A stretch of DNA of 64,000 nucleotides from Lentisphaera araneosa HTCC2155. GTDB lineage: Bacteria > Verrucomicrobiota > Lentisphaeria > Lentisphaerales > Lentisphaeraceae. The stretch is from assembly GCF_000170755.1 (NCBI RefSeq), contig NZ_ABCK01000001.1, forward strand, positions 62,001 through 126,000, read 5' to 3'. A program made the translations under genes and the position numbers. Shown piece by piece: positions 54,618-63,540 of this stretch; within the stretch, counting starts at the first letter, position 1, and each line of letters starts with the position of its first letter. Below the pieces are notes generated by a model. The model worked only from the letters and a program-made list of their open reading frames with translations, was not told where the DNA came from and made no database searches.

Positions 54618-55955
54618 TTATTTAAACTCAGTAATAACCTTGCGCTTTGTTACCGGGTACCAATCATTGATCATTTTTGCAAGTTCCGCAACTTTCTCAG
54701 GGTGATCCTTAGCAATGTTGTTGTGCTCCGCAGGATCTTTTGAAAGATCAAAGAGTTGTGGACGTTTCTCAGTACGCGGATGAGTTGAGATATATTTGCT
54801 GACTTTGCCGTCGTAAGTGAGTAAAAGTTTGTAATTGCCTTTGATGACCCAGCGGTAAAGTAAAGTCTTTTCGTGGTCGCTGATGTCCACAATATCGTGA
54901 GCAAAGCCCTCACCGAAGATATGATCACGGGGGATTTCTTTTTTCTCAATCATGTAGGAATTGAGATCTAAGCCAGGGAGGTTCTTTGGCATGCGAGCGC
55001 CAGCCGCTGCAATAATAGTTGGGAAAATATCAAGGCTTGTACAGAGTTCTGGGCGATCCTGAGGCTTGAGCTTGTTTGGCCAAGAAAAGAAAATTGGTGT
55101 GCGCGTGCCACCTTCATAAGCCGTTTGTTTTGAGCGTTGGTCATATCTATTAGCTTTCTCCGGGTGTTGAATCCAGCCATTATCGCAAACATAAACAATG
55201 AGTGTGTTGTCTCTTACACCTTTATCTTCGAGGTGTTGAATGAGGTCTCCGCAAGCCTCGTCAAACCATTCACACATGGCGTAGTACTTCGCTACTGGTA
55301 ATGGGAGGTCATACTTTTTATACTTGTCTAAAATGCGATTAGGTGGCGTGTGAGGAGTGTGCGGCATAAAAGGAGCGTACCAGAGGAAGAATGGCTTTTT
55401 CTTTTCAATGGCCATATCGACAAAATCAGTAACAGGCTTGTTACCTGTACGGCCAATTTTCAAACCATCATCACCGTGACGTCCGCCTTTTTGAGGATAA
55501 CCGCGAGTCATGCCGTGAGTAAAGCCACCGCGCTTGTAGTTGCCTTCCCACCATTTACCACTCTGGTGACTGAGGTAGCCTTGCTCGCCGAGGAGCTTGG
55601 CTAAAGTATCGTGTTGGTCAACCTTAGAGATTAAAGATTCGCGCAAGTCCGGATCGTTTGGATTCTTGCTATCACCCTTAGGGTCATTGCCTGTAATACC
55701 GTGCTGGTGAACGTATTTTCCCGTTGCAAAAGTCATAAGGGAAGGGCGGCAAAGAGCGGTCGGCACGTAAGCACGTTTAAAGAGTACAGACTCCGATGCC
55801 AATTTGTCGAGATGAGGTGTTTTAATCTGCTCGTGTTCCATGAAGCTATAATCAGTCCAGGCCTGATCATCTGATAAAATTAGAAGGATATTGGGTTTGT
55901 CTGCGGCCTGCAAAGAAAAGAACAGGCATAAAAATAGTGATGCTACTAAGCGCAT
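54618..55955 (-). CDS. Secreted S1-type sulfatase with atypical CRPSL site
   Basis: 445 residues; AAGGAGT precedes the ATG; signal peptide to about 17 (FFSLQA). Very similar to the protein at 51513 over its full length. The sulfatase core is present (LLILSDDQAWTDYSFMEH; SGKWWEG; VYVCDNGWIQHPE), and the modification site is CRPSL (Cys69 to Leu73). TALCRPSLMTFATG is shared almost residue for residue with the 51513 copy. It lies 10 bp after the stop of the next sulfatase upstream, so the two are co-transcribed. Probably exolytic on a sulfated glycan; specificity is unknown. Confidence 0.9.
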   Translation of the reverse strand: MRLVASLFLCLFFSLQAADKPNILLILSDDQAWTDYSFMEHEQIKTPHLDKLASESVLFKRAYVPTALCRPSLMTFATGKYVHQHGITGNDPKGDSKNPNDPDLRESLISKVDQHDTLAKLLGEQGYLSHQSGKWWEGNYKRGGFTHGMTRGYPQKGGRHGDDGLKIGRTGNKPVTDFVDMAIEKKKPFFLWYAPFMPHTPHTPPNRILDKYKKYDLPLPVAKYYAMCEWFDEACGDLIQHLEDKGVRDNTLIVYVCDNGWIQHPEKANRYDQRSKQTAYEGGTRTPIFFSWPNKLKPQDRPELCTSLDIFPTIIAAAGARMPKNLPGLDLNSYMIEKKEIPRDHIFGEGFAHDIVDISDHEKTLLYRWVIKGNYKLLLTYDGKVSKYISTHPRTEKRPQLFDLSKDPAEHNNIAKDHPEKVAELAKMINDWYPVTKRKVITEFK

Positions 55956-55965
55956 AAGTACTCCT

Positions 55966-57309
55966 TTATTTAATTGATTGTTTATTTGATTGATTGACTG
56001 GATGCCAAGATTGAATTTTTGATTTTAAATCAGCGACAATATCCGGGTATTGATCAGAAAGGTTATTGAGTTCCTGTGGATCCTTGGATAAATCATATAA
56101 GTGAATAGGAGTTTTGTCCCATTCATGAACTTTTTTATAATTTGTGGTGTCAAGCCCCTGATAGCGAATGATGAGTTTCCATTTGCCTTTAATGCACCAC
56201 AAATACTGCAGAGTTTCATCCGGATCGTTAGGGTTCATATTGTGGATTGAATTTGTACAACCAAAAATGATGTCGCGTTCGGAGCGTTGTTTCTCGTCGA
56301 GGAGGTCTATACCGGGAAGGTTTGAAGGTGCCTTAGTGTTGATCACACTAGCCAGAGTTGGGAAGAGGTCGATGGCATGGGCAAAGTCATTGGACTTTTG
56401 CGGAGTGATTGTTCCGGGCCATGATATCATAATCGGAGTTCTTATACCATTTTCATAGGGTGAGCCCTTGGATTGAGCAGCATAAGCTTTTTTAATGGAG
56501 GCTTTATGATTTCCTTTGGGTACAGACTTAGCGACCCAGCCGTTATCACAGATATAGAAAACCAGGGTGTTTTTGTAAACATCTTTCTCTTTTAAAAATG
56601 AGATTATCTCACCACAAGTTTCGTCGAACCACTCACACATGGCGAAGTATTTGGCTTCATCTAATTTAGAGGTGAGTTTTCTATATTTTTCTAGTAAACG
56701 TTTGGGGGGAGTATGAGGGTCGTGTGGTAAAAAGGGAGCATACCAAAGAAAAAAGGGTTTATTTTCTTTCTTCGCTATATTAACAAAATCTTTGATGGGT
56801 TGAATACCTTGGCGACCAATTTCCAGGCCCAGATCACCATGTCGGCCACCTTTCTTGGGATTACCATGGGTCATGCCGTGGGTGAAGCCGCCATCTTTGT
56901 GGGAGCCTTCCCACCACTTCCCAGATTGGTGAGCTAAATAGCCTTGGCTCGTAAGCATTTTTATAAAACTGGGAAGTTGGTTAAATTTTTCCTGAACGGG
57001 TTTATCTAATTCAGCTCGCTTGTTTCTTCCATCTACATCATTGCCTGTAATACCGTGATCAAAAGGGTAAAGGCCTGTAACCATGGAAGCTAAAGATGGA
57101 CGACACAGCGGAGATGCCACATAACCACGTTCAAAAACAATGGATTCCGAAGCCAACTTATCCAAATGAGGTGTCTTTATATGTTCATGCCCCATGAAGC
57201 CATAATCAGTCCAAGCCTGATCATCCGAAAGAATCAGTAGAATATTGGGTTTGTCGGCTGCATGTAAAGAAAAAATACTTATTATCGAAAGTAGTATTTT
57301 TAATTTCAC
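55966..57309 (-). CDS. Secreted S1-type sulfatase with atypical CRPSL site
   Basis: 447 residues from a GTG start (57309) with AAGGAG six bases upstream. Signal peptide MKLKILLSIISIFSLHA. Same subfamily as the two 445-residue copies but more diverged. The core reads LLILSDDQAWTDYGFMGH, then ASPLCRPSLASMVTG with Cys69 and Leu73, then HQSGKWWEG and FYICDNGWVAK. It has an extra loop (VPKGNHKASIKKAYAAQ). It is the first gene of a sulfatase pair, 172 bp after the large heme protein gene, whose terminator separates them. Confidence 0.9.
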   Translation of the reverse strand: MKLKILLSIISIFSLHAADKPNILLILSDDQAWTDYGFMGHEHIKTPHLDKLASESIVFERGYVASPLCRPSLASMVTGLYPFDHGITGNDVDGRNKRAELDKPVQEKFNQLPSFIKMLTSQGYLAHQSGKWWEGSHKDGGFTHGMTHGNPKKGGRHGDLGLEIGRQGIQPIKDFVNIAKKENKPFFLWYAPFLPHDPHTPPKRLLEKYRKLTSKLDEAKYFAMCEWFDETCGEIISFLKEKDVYKNTLVFYICDNGWVAKSVPKGNHKASIKKAYAAQSKGSPYENGIRTPIMISWPGTITPQKSNDFAHAIDLFPTLASVINTKAPSNLPGIDLLDEKQRSERDIIFGCTNSIHNMNPNDPDETLQYLWCIKGKWKLIIRYQGLDTTNYKKVHEWDKTPIHLYDLSKDPQELNNLSDQYPDIVADLKSKIQSWHPVNQSNKQSIK

Positions 57310-57422
57310 TTATGACTCCTTAGTTATTGAAATGATTTTATTCTTCATAATTGTTGTGAACTGATTAAATCTTACAAAAGACTTTAACTTTATCACCTCG
57401 ATTATATGAACTTCTTTGATGT

Positions 57423-57460
57423 AAAAAAACACTATTTACCTTTAGCAGCAAATAGTGTTT
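57423..57460 (-). terminator. Rho-independent terminator of the heme/DUF1080 gene
   Basis: AAACACTATTT at 57427-57437 pairs perfectly with AAATAGTGTTT at 57450-57460. Read on the minus strand, the stem is followed by a run of seven T. It lies 21 bp after the stop of the gene at 57482. Confidence 0.9.
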
Positions 57461-57481
57461 CGATAATTGATTCGTTCTAAT

Positions 57482-60400
57482 TTAGAACTTCTTCAATTGA
57501 ATATTTTTGAACCAAGCTTTCATGGGAACGCCGGCGTGAAGCTGCATGCCAATCATGCCTTTTTTGAGGGCTTCAGGATGATTGTCCGTAATATCAACCG
57601 TGACTTTACCGTTGATTTTGTGAATCATGCGATTGTCTTTGCAGATCACTTCATAAGTTTGCCATTGAGTCACATCAATCTGTTCTGGTGCGGTGGTTTT
57701 GCCCGTAACACGAACTTTTTGATTAGCGTCGATCTCAACTTTTTGACCGCGTCTAGCGATGATGCCGCGTTTGCCGAGACCCTCACCGTAAAGCATGGCT
57801 AAGAACTCAGGTTTTGGGTGCATATCACATTGATATCCACTGAGGCGGAAAATGCTTTGGTCTTTCCAGAAAGCGCGGTACATCATGCCTGAGTTATTAC
57901 CTTCAAATTTGCCTTCAAACTTCAGGTGGAAGTCTTGGACATCACCTCCCTCCCAAACGAGGAATGAATTGGCTTTCAACTTATTGCCATGAGTGCTGCC
58001 GTAAATGACGCCATCTTCAACTTTCCACAGTTTAGAATCACCAGCCCAGCCAGTTAGGTCTTTGCCATTAAAGAGGCTCGTTGCGCCTTCTAGTGATGAT
58101 GAGCCTTGGAAGTACTCATGGTCAGGGTTGCCAGCAGAGAAGATATAAGCAATGAGGTCGCTGAGTTCGTCGGGGTTGAGTGAGTAAATAAGTGCTGGAG
58201 GCATAGGAGATACGTGCCATTCTTTTTCACTCTTAATATCATTGACTTTGATTTCTGCAGTGTAATCAGCTGAGTAGGGGTTAGTCATGAGGTGGAGTAA
58301 ACCATCTTCCTCTGTACCTTTACGGCCGACAACTTCTGATCCATCTTTCATTTTAAAGACTTTGCTGCCGTATTGGTCAGAGATCACTTTCGAAGGTTCG
58401 ATGATATTTTCCATCATATCTTTAAGTGTGTAGCGACTTGATGAACCCGTGAGGTCAGGACCGATACCGCTTCCTGCACCAGCAAAACGGTGACAGCTCG
58501 CACAAGCAACTGCGTGGTAAAGGTTCTCGCCAGCTTTGAAGTTACGTCCTTTAAGATTGTCTATTACTGCAGCAACAGCCGATTCGACAGTCCAAATTTG
58601 ACCCGGTCCTTTTGGTGGTGTGATGGCTCTTGGTTTAATGAGAGATTTACTAGAGATTTTATCATATTTAGCCTTTTTTGCGGGGTTCGCAATATTAGCG
58701 AGGGCTTCTTTACGTGAGTTCTCGATAAAGATAGCGAAACTATTGCCACCCTGCCAAGTTTTAGCTTTAGGGAACCAAGAGAAGTATGTTGCGTAGTCAG
58801 CGTCAGTCCAGCCATTTTTGATGGAGCGAAGTGAGAAAGCTAAGGAGACTTGTTGAGTATTGGGGCGGAACTGCTCAGTTCTTTTTGCAGCAGCTGCATA
58901 ACGGTCATTACGCTGGAGGATTTCGTCTGAGAGAATCTTCTTTTGTTCCTCAGTGGCACTGACCATTTCGCGGACAGCGCGAGTAATGATATTGGGTGCA
59001 TCGAGGTAAAGAAGAACTTGAACGAGTTCACGGTTTTCAAAGTTACTTTTTGAGGGGTAGTGAGCATTAAGATTTTTTATAACAGCTTGAGCATCAGCAG
59101 AACTTGGCTTCTCTAAACGTGTGAAGGCAAGTTGGTAAGAACGAATGGCAGCCAGTTTTTGATCATCACTTAGTTTAGCATAATCAAGTTGATTAAGTTT
59201 TTTGAGGATAAGTGATTGATCAGCCTTTTCGCCCATACGAGCTAAAGCACAAGCTCCTTCGATGATTGCCCAAGAGTTATTCTCTGAGCTCAATTTATTT
59301 TTCCAATCAGCTGTTTTTTGTCTCTCGATAGCGACACGAGCAGCATGGCGAATGAAACGATCTGAATTACTGAGGTAAGGCCAAGCCTTATCTGCAATAG
59401 CTTTTGAAGCAGGTAAGGTATGAAGTACCTCGAGTTTTTTGCGCACTAACATATCTTTGTTAAGTTGATGGGCTTGCACGGGCTTAGTAGATTCTTTGCC
59501 AGTGTAAGTCACTTTATAGAGTGCAGATGCCGTGCGGCGACCACCGACTGCAAAGTACATGTTACCATCCGTGTGAATGATCACATCAGTAAGCGGAAGG
59601 GGTTTGCCCGAAATAAATTGTTCTTTTGTCGCTGTATAAGTTGCACCTTCTTGTTTGAGGTGAATCGCGTACATCGTTCCGTAAGTCCAGTCATTGATGA
59701 AATAAGAGCGTTGGTACTTTTCGGGGAATTTTGCGCCAGTACCCATTACTGTACCTGTTGGGCTACCTGGACCGATATCAAGGGTTGTTGGAACCGTGTC
59801 GGTGTAATACTCAGGCCATTTACCTGAACCATGACGCCAACCGTAGTCTGCTCCAGATACAACGTGATTAACACGACATGGACGGTACCAAGGTGAACCG
59901 ATATCGTATTCCATATCAGCATCATAAGTGAAGAGTTCGCCTTCTAAAGTGAAGCCGGCATCAAATTGGTTACGGAAGCCATGAGCAATGAGTTCGCGAT
60001 CTTTACCGTCAGGAGAAACTTTAAGGATCAAGCCGCCAGGTGCTAAGCGCCCACGATTGTGACCACGGCCATCGGCCATACGAGGAAGGATGTGATCTTC
60101 ACTCCAGTTTTTTGCCATGCGGTATTTATTGATATAATCAGGCTGGTCAGTGTTGTTACCACCAATGAGGTAGATGGATTTTTTATCAGGAGAAAGAACG
60201 GCACTGTGAATTCCGTGCTCGCCTCTAGTTTTAAATTGAATAAGGAATTCTTCTTTGTCGTATTGGTCATCACCATTTGTATCCGTAAGGCGATAGAGAC
60301 CTTTTGGGTCTTTTTCATTATTGATAACATAAAGGCTACCAAAAGCATAGAGGACACCGTGAGCATGGCTGACTTTTACATTGAGTTTTTCGACCTGTGG

Positions 60401-61048
60401 CTTGTTTCCACCTAAAGTTATACGGAAAATGCCACCGTACTGGTCACAGGCAATGAGGCGACCTTTGTTGTCTGAGCATAGACCAACCCAAGAACCTTGC
60501 GTTTTACTATCTACAGTATAAATCTTTTCTGCTTTGAAACCTGGGAGAGTTGTCACAGCTTGTATCGTTGGTGATGGAGCCACTGCGGGCTGTTTATTCT
60601 TTTCAAAAATTTTACCCCAGGGCCCTTTTCCATATTGAGCCACTTCTGCGGCAGCAGTCCACTTACCTTTAGGTGCACGAGCTTGCCAGCTTTTGTCAGA
60701 AGAGTATTTTTTGCCATCGATATCCAGAGTAAAAATAAGCCCGCCCATGCTTCCTTCATTATTGGCCTGGATGAAGAATTTATTTTTACCTTTTTTAAGG
60801 TACTGCTTTAAACTCACTGTTTGCGGCTGATTCCATTCTTTTGAACTGGCAATTTTTTTATCATTGATGAATAAGGTAAAACCATTATCACAAGTGATCA
60901 CCATCGAAGCTTTCTTTGGCTTATTAACTAAGTTGATCGTTTTCTGAAACTCGGCTTTTTCAGTTGTGATTTTACCTTGTTTCCAGACCCACATGGGCTC
61001 AGCTGCAAAAACAGTTGTACAGAAGAGTAGTGCCAATAAATACTTCAT
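57482..61048 (-). CDS. Secreted PVC-type heme-binding propeller protein with C-terminal DUF1080
   Basis: 1188 residues; AAGGA precedes the ATG; signal peptide MKYLLALLFCTTVFA. Residues about 18-150 form a jelly-roll domain (CDNGFTLFINDKKIASS, SDKSW, KGPWGKIF) like the insertion in the cytochrome at 36112. About 160-510 is the PVC beta-propeller (GLCSDNKGRLIACDQYGGIFR, GRLAPGGLILKVSPDG). About 515-800 is helical, HEAT-like. The Pirellula/Verrucomicrobium-type heme domain has CASCH at about 848 and IEPSKVISDQYGSK. The last 200 residues are DUF1080 (LFNGKDLTGW), a concanavalin-like fold of 3-keto-glycoside hydrolases. A plausible role is electron transfer coupled to sugar oxidation or cleavage outside the cell. 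Confidence 0.92.
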   Translation of the reverse strand: MKYLLALLFCTTVFAAEPMWVWKQGKITTEKAEFQKTINLVNKPKKASMVITCDNGFTLFINDKKIASSKEWNQPQTVSLKQYLKKGKNKFFIQANNEGSMGGLIFTLDIDGKKYSSDKSWQARAPKGKWTAAAEVAQYGKGPWGKIFEKNKQPAVAPSPTIQAVTTLPGFKAEKIYTVDSKTQGSWVGLCSDNKGRLIACDQYGGIFRITLGGNKPQVEKLNVKVSHAHGVLYAFGSLYVINNEKDPKGLYRLTDTNGDDQYDKEEFLIQFKTRGEHGIHSAVLSPDKKSIYLIGGNNTDQPDYINKYRMAKNWSEDHILPRMADGRGHNRGRLAPGGLILKVSPDGKDRELIAHGFRNQFDAGFTLEGELFTYDADMEYDIGSPWYRPCRVNHVVSGADYGWRHGSGKWPEYYTDTVPTTLDIGPGSPTGTVMGTGAKFPEKYQRSYFINDWTYGTMYAIHLKQEGATYTATKEQFISGKPLPLTDVIIHTDGNMYFAVGGRRTASALYKVTYTGKESTKPVQAHQLNKDMLVRKKLEVLHTLPASKAIADKAWPYLSNSDRFIRHAARVAIERQKTADWKNKLSSENNSWAIIEGACALARMGEKADQSLILKKLNQLDYAKLSDDQKLAAIRSYQLAFTRLEKPSSADAQAVIKNLNAHYPSKSNFENRELVQVLLYLDAPNIITRAVREMVSATEEQKKILSDEILQRNDRYAAAAKRTEQFRPNTQQVSLAFSLRSIKNGWTDADYATYFSWFPKAKTWQGGNSFAIFIENSRKEALANIANPAKKAKYDKISSKSLIKPRAITPPKGPGQIWTVESAVAAVIDNLKGRNFKAGENLYHAVACASCHRFAGAGSGIGPDLTGSSSRYTLKDMMENIIEPSKVISDQYGSKVFKMKDGSEVVGRKGTEEDGLLHLMTNPYSADYTAEIKVNDIKSEKEWHVSPMPPALIYSLNPDELSDLIAYIFSAGNPDHEYFQGSSSLEGATSLFNGKDLTGWAGDSKLWKVEDGVIYGSTHGNKLKANSFLVWEGGDVQDFHLKFEGKFEGNNSGMMYRAFWKDQSIFRLSGYQCDMHPKPEFLAMLYGEGLGKRGIIARRGQKVEIDANQKVRVTGKTTAPEQIDVTQWQTYEVICKDNRMIHKINGKVTVDITDNHPEALKKGMIGMQLHAGVPMKAWFKNIQLKKF

Positions 61049-61204
61049 AGTCTAATTATCCTTATTAAATACATTAATGAATTATGCATCACTCTAAGGA
61101 GTAAAGGAAGTTTTATATATGAATTATTTTGCGAAAAATATAATAAAATCGGCAAATGGTATATTTTTATACGTTTTTTGTAACGGCAGTGTAATTTTAA
61201 AGTA

Positions 61205-63121
61205 TTACAAGTATTCCTTTTCGATTTCCTGTAACTCGAGTTTGAAGCCACCAGAGAGGATGGGGAAGCGGCACCAGGTTTTTGGATCGAGGCTTTCGTC
61301 ATCTAAATGGAAGGCGGGAGCATAACGTTCACGTTTCCATTGATTACGACTCCAAAGAGTGAAGAAACGTTGCAGGTAAGCAAGACAATCCTTGTCTGTA
61401 TAGTTTTTGCGAAGTTCGCAAAAGATCTCTTTTGGGCTGAGGCGATCACGAATAGCAAGCTTTTGTATTTGATCGAGAACTTCATAGGGCATGAGGTCTT
61501 CTTCATCTTTTTGCTCTTCACCTGGAGGGCGAAGCTCGGCGGTGGGTTCCTGGGCATTGACGTAAGATAGTGCGGGTAACTTGCTGAGTCCGCAAAGTTC
61601 ATTGATTTCTATTTCTCTCAGGTATTCACGTAAGAAAACTTTCCCTATACCAGCTAAAGGAGAAAGGCCACCACAGGTATCGCCATCCATGGTTGCATAA
61701 CCCACAGCGGCTTCTGAGCGATTCGAAGTTGTGAGTAGTAAAGCGCCTTTCAGGTTAGCCATCATCCAAACACCTGGAGCACGCCCACGTGCTTGGATGT
61801 TTTGCATGGCGAGGTCATCGCTTTCCCAAGCTAGTTCACGGCCAAGGGCGTTTTGACTTAAGCCGCGATAAATTTCTAATACGGGTTCGATATTGAAAAA
61901 GTGATATTCAGCTCCAATTGACTTAGCTAATTCTTCTGCAGCGGTTTCAGTCACAGGGCCACTATTTGCCGAGGCTTGGTAGACACAGCTCAAGAGTAGC
62001 TTACAGAGGTCTTGGGCATTTTTAACACTGTCTGTACCAGGAATATAAAAGAGTTTAGCTTTTGTTTGTTCTAAGCTTAGTTCCACAATTAGGCGCTCAC
62101 ACATGTGGTACACAAGTGTGGCACAAGTAGCAGAGTCGACACCACCTGAGAGGGAAAGAATAAAGCCTTTGCTCCAACTCTTTCTCATGTAATCATAGAG
62201 TCCGAGGGTTTCGGCTAAGAGAAATTCTTCATGAGCTTCTAATTGTTTGGAAGCGGGAAAGTTGGAAACTTGATCTGATTTTACTTCTTGGAAATCATGT
62301 GAGAAATGAACGATGCAGGGAGAAGAAGTGTATTTCTCTTTTGCGGATACAGCAATATTAAATTTGTGGGTTCTGAAATCATCTAAATGAAGGCGTTCGG
62401 ATTCATAGATTAGTTTATTTGGGTCAGAGTAAAAAACAGCGCCATCGTAAATAACTCGGCCAGCTTCATTGCCATTGAGGTTAGCATAAAGGTAGTGACA
62501 GTCGAAGTTTTTGGCACCATCAATGATCAGTTGTCGACGTAGATTTTGTTTTCCTAAAGCAAAGTGAGAAGCACTCGGGTTGAGGATAAGGTCGAGTTGA
62601 AGTTCGCTAAGGTGTGAGTCAAAGCGAGTCTCTTCCCAGGCATCTTGGCATATTTCAAAAGCAAAACGGAAGTTGTTTACTTGGAAAACACAGTCGCCGA
62701 CAGGAACCATTTGGCCGGCAATATGAATCTTTTCGACATGACGATCGGGCCATGGTTCAAACCAACGTTTTTCATAATGTAGGCCATCATTAGCCAGGTG
62801 CTTTTTACAGTAAAAACCGATAATTTTTTCATTTGCGATGATCGCAACGGCATTATAAAGTTTTGATTTCACTTCGAGAGGAAGGCCAATGGCAATAATT
62901 TGATTTTTGCTATGAGGGAGTAATTCGAGAAGAAGTTCTTGGCTTCGTTCGCGCAAGTGAGGGCTTAAAAATACATCTTCACAACCGTAGGCCGTTAGAG
63001 ACATTTCGGGAAAAAGAATAAAGTCACTCGAGGGGCATTCAGCAATGGCCGATTTAATTCTATTGAGATTGTTTTCCCAATCGAGTGGAGTTTGGTTTAT
63101 GGTGATGGCAGAGAGCTGCAT
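61205..63121 (-). CDS. nadE: Glutamine-dependent NAD+ synthetase
   Basis: 638 residues; AAGGAAA lies upstream of the ATG. The N-terminal nitrilase-type glutaminase has the Glu-Lys-Cys triad: Glu39 (FILFPEMSLTAYGCED), Lys106 (KKHLAND) and Cys158 (AFEICQDAWEE). The C-terminal synthetase has the ATP P-loop SGGVDS at 325-330 and later blocks TTSNRSEAAVGYATMDGD and PTAELRPPGEEQKDEEDLMPY. It amidates nicotinic acid adenine dinucleotide to NAD+ with ammonia from glutamine in the cytosol. The length is typical of eukaryote-like two-domain NadE. It is a single-gene unit on the minus strand. Confidence 0.96.
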   Translation of the reverse strand: MQLSAITINQTPLDWENNLNRIKSAIAECPSSDFILFPEMSLTAYGCEDVFLSPHLRERSQELLLELLPHSKNQIIAIGLPLEVKSKLYNAVAIIANEKIIGFYCKKHLANDGLHYEKRWFEPWPDRHVEKIHIAGQMVPVGDCVFQVNNFRFAFEICQDAWEETRFDSHLSELQLDLILNPSASHFALGKQNLRRQLIIDGAKNFDCHYLYANLNGNEAGRVIYDGAVFYSDPNKLIYESERLHLDDFRTHKFNIAVSAKEKYTSSPCIVHFSHDFQEVKSDQVSNFPASKQLEAHEEFLLAETLGLYDYMRKSWSKGFILSLSGGVDSATCATLVYHMCERLIVELSLEQTKAKLFYIPGTDSVKNAQDLCKLLLSCVYQASANSGPVTETAAEELAKSIGAEYHFFNIEPVLEIYRGLSQNALGRELAWESDDLAMQNIQARGRAPGVWMMANLKGALLLTTSNRSEAAVGYATMDGDTCGGLSPLAGIGKVFLREYLREIEINELCGLSKLPALSYVNAQEPTAELRPPGEEQKDEEDLMPYEVLDQIQKLAIRDRLSPKEIFCELRKNYTDKDCLAYLQRFFTLWSRNQWKRERYAPAFHLDDESLDPKTWCRFPILSGGFKLELQEIEKEYL

Positions 63122-63221
63122 TTTTTAAGTTTTCCTTGGTGAATTTTGGCGAATATACACCTTTTTGAGCGGAAAGAACTCGTGGAGGTGTTAGCTTTTA
63201 AGAAAAATAAGGAAATTTATT

Positions 63222-63521
63222 ATGGCAGTAGAGTTAAATTACTTAGAAGGTCGCAGACTTTGTGTGGTGTTTTGTAAGCTTGAGGAAGAAGATGAGAAGG
63301 GCAAGTGCACCAATATGGAAGAGCCCAAATTCCAAATTAAAACAATGCATGGTCGCGCCAACGTACTCAATAATCAGTACTTAGAATGTGTAACTTCTGA
63401 AGGCGGAAATTTTAAAATTCCTCCGAGTGCTTATGACAAAATTTTTCCGAGTGATGGGACCGATATTCTGAAAGATGCAGAATATTTTGTGATGGTAAAA
63501 GTTTCGGGAATGGACTTATAG
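63222..63521 (+). CDS. Small conserved-looking protein of unknown function
   Basis: 99 residues with AAGGAAA before the ATG, so it is probably real. There is no signal peptide, membrane helix or recognisable motif. It is acidic, with a Cys-containing strand (LCVVFCKLEEEDEKGKC) followed by beta-rich sequence (NNQYLECVTSEGGNFKIPPSAYDKIF) that looks like a compact beta-barrel. It diverges from nadE across 100 bp and converges on the hydrolase gene downstream. I do not recognise the family. Confidence 0.7.
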   Translation: MAVELNYLEGRRLCVVFCKLEEEDEKGKCTNMEEPKFQIKTMHGRANVLNNQYLECVTSEGGNFKIPPSAYDKIFPSDGTDILKDAEYFVMVKVSGMDL

Positions 63522-63540
63522 TCTTTGTTGACCTAGCGTT

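Noticed and set aside
59465-59827. Plus-strand open frames of about 120 codons opposite the heme/DUF1080 gene (also at 60059-60415)
   Set aside because: They lie entirely within a long gene with strong domain matches and have no ribosome sites or family resemblance.
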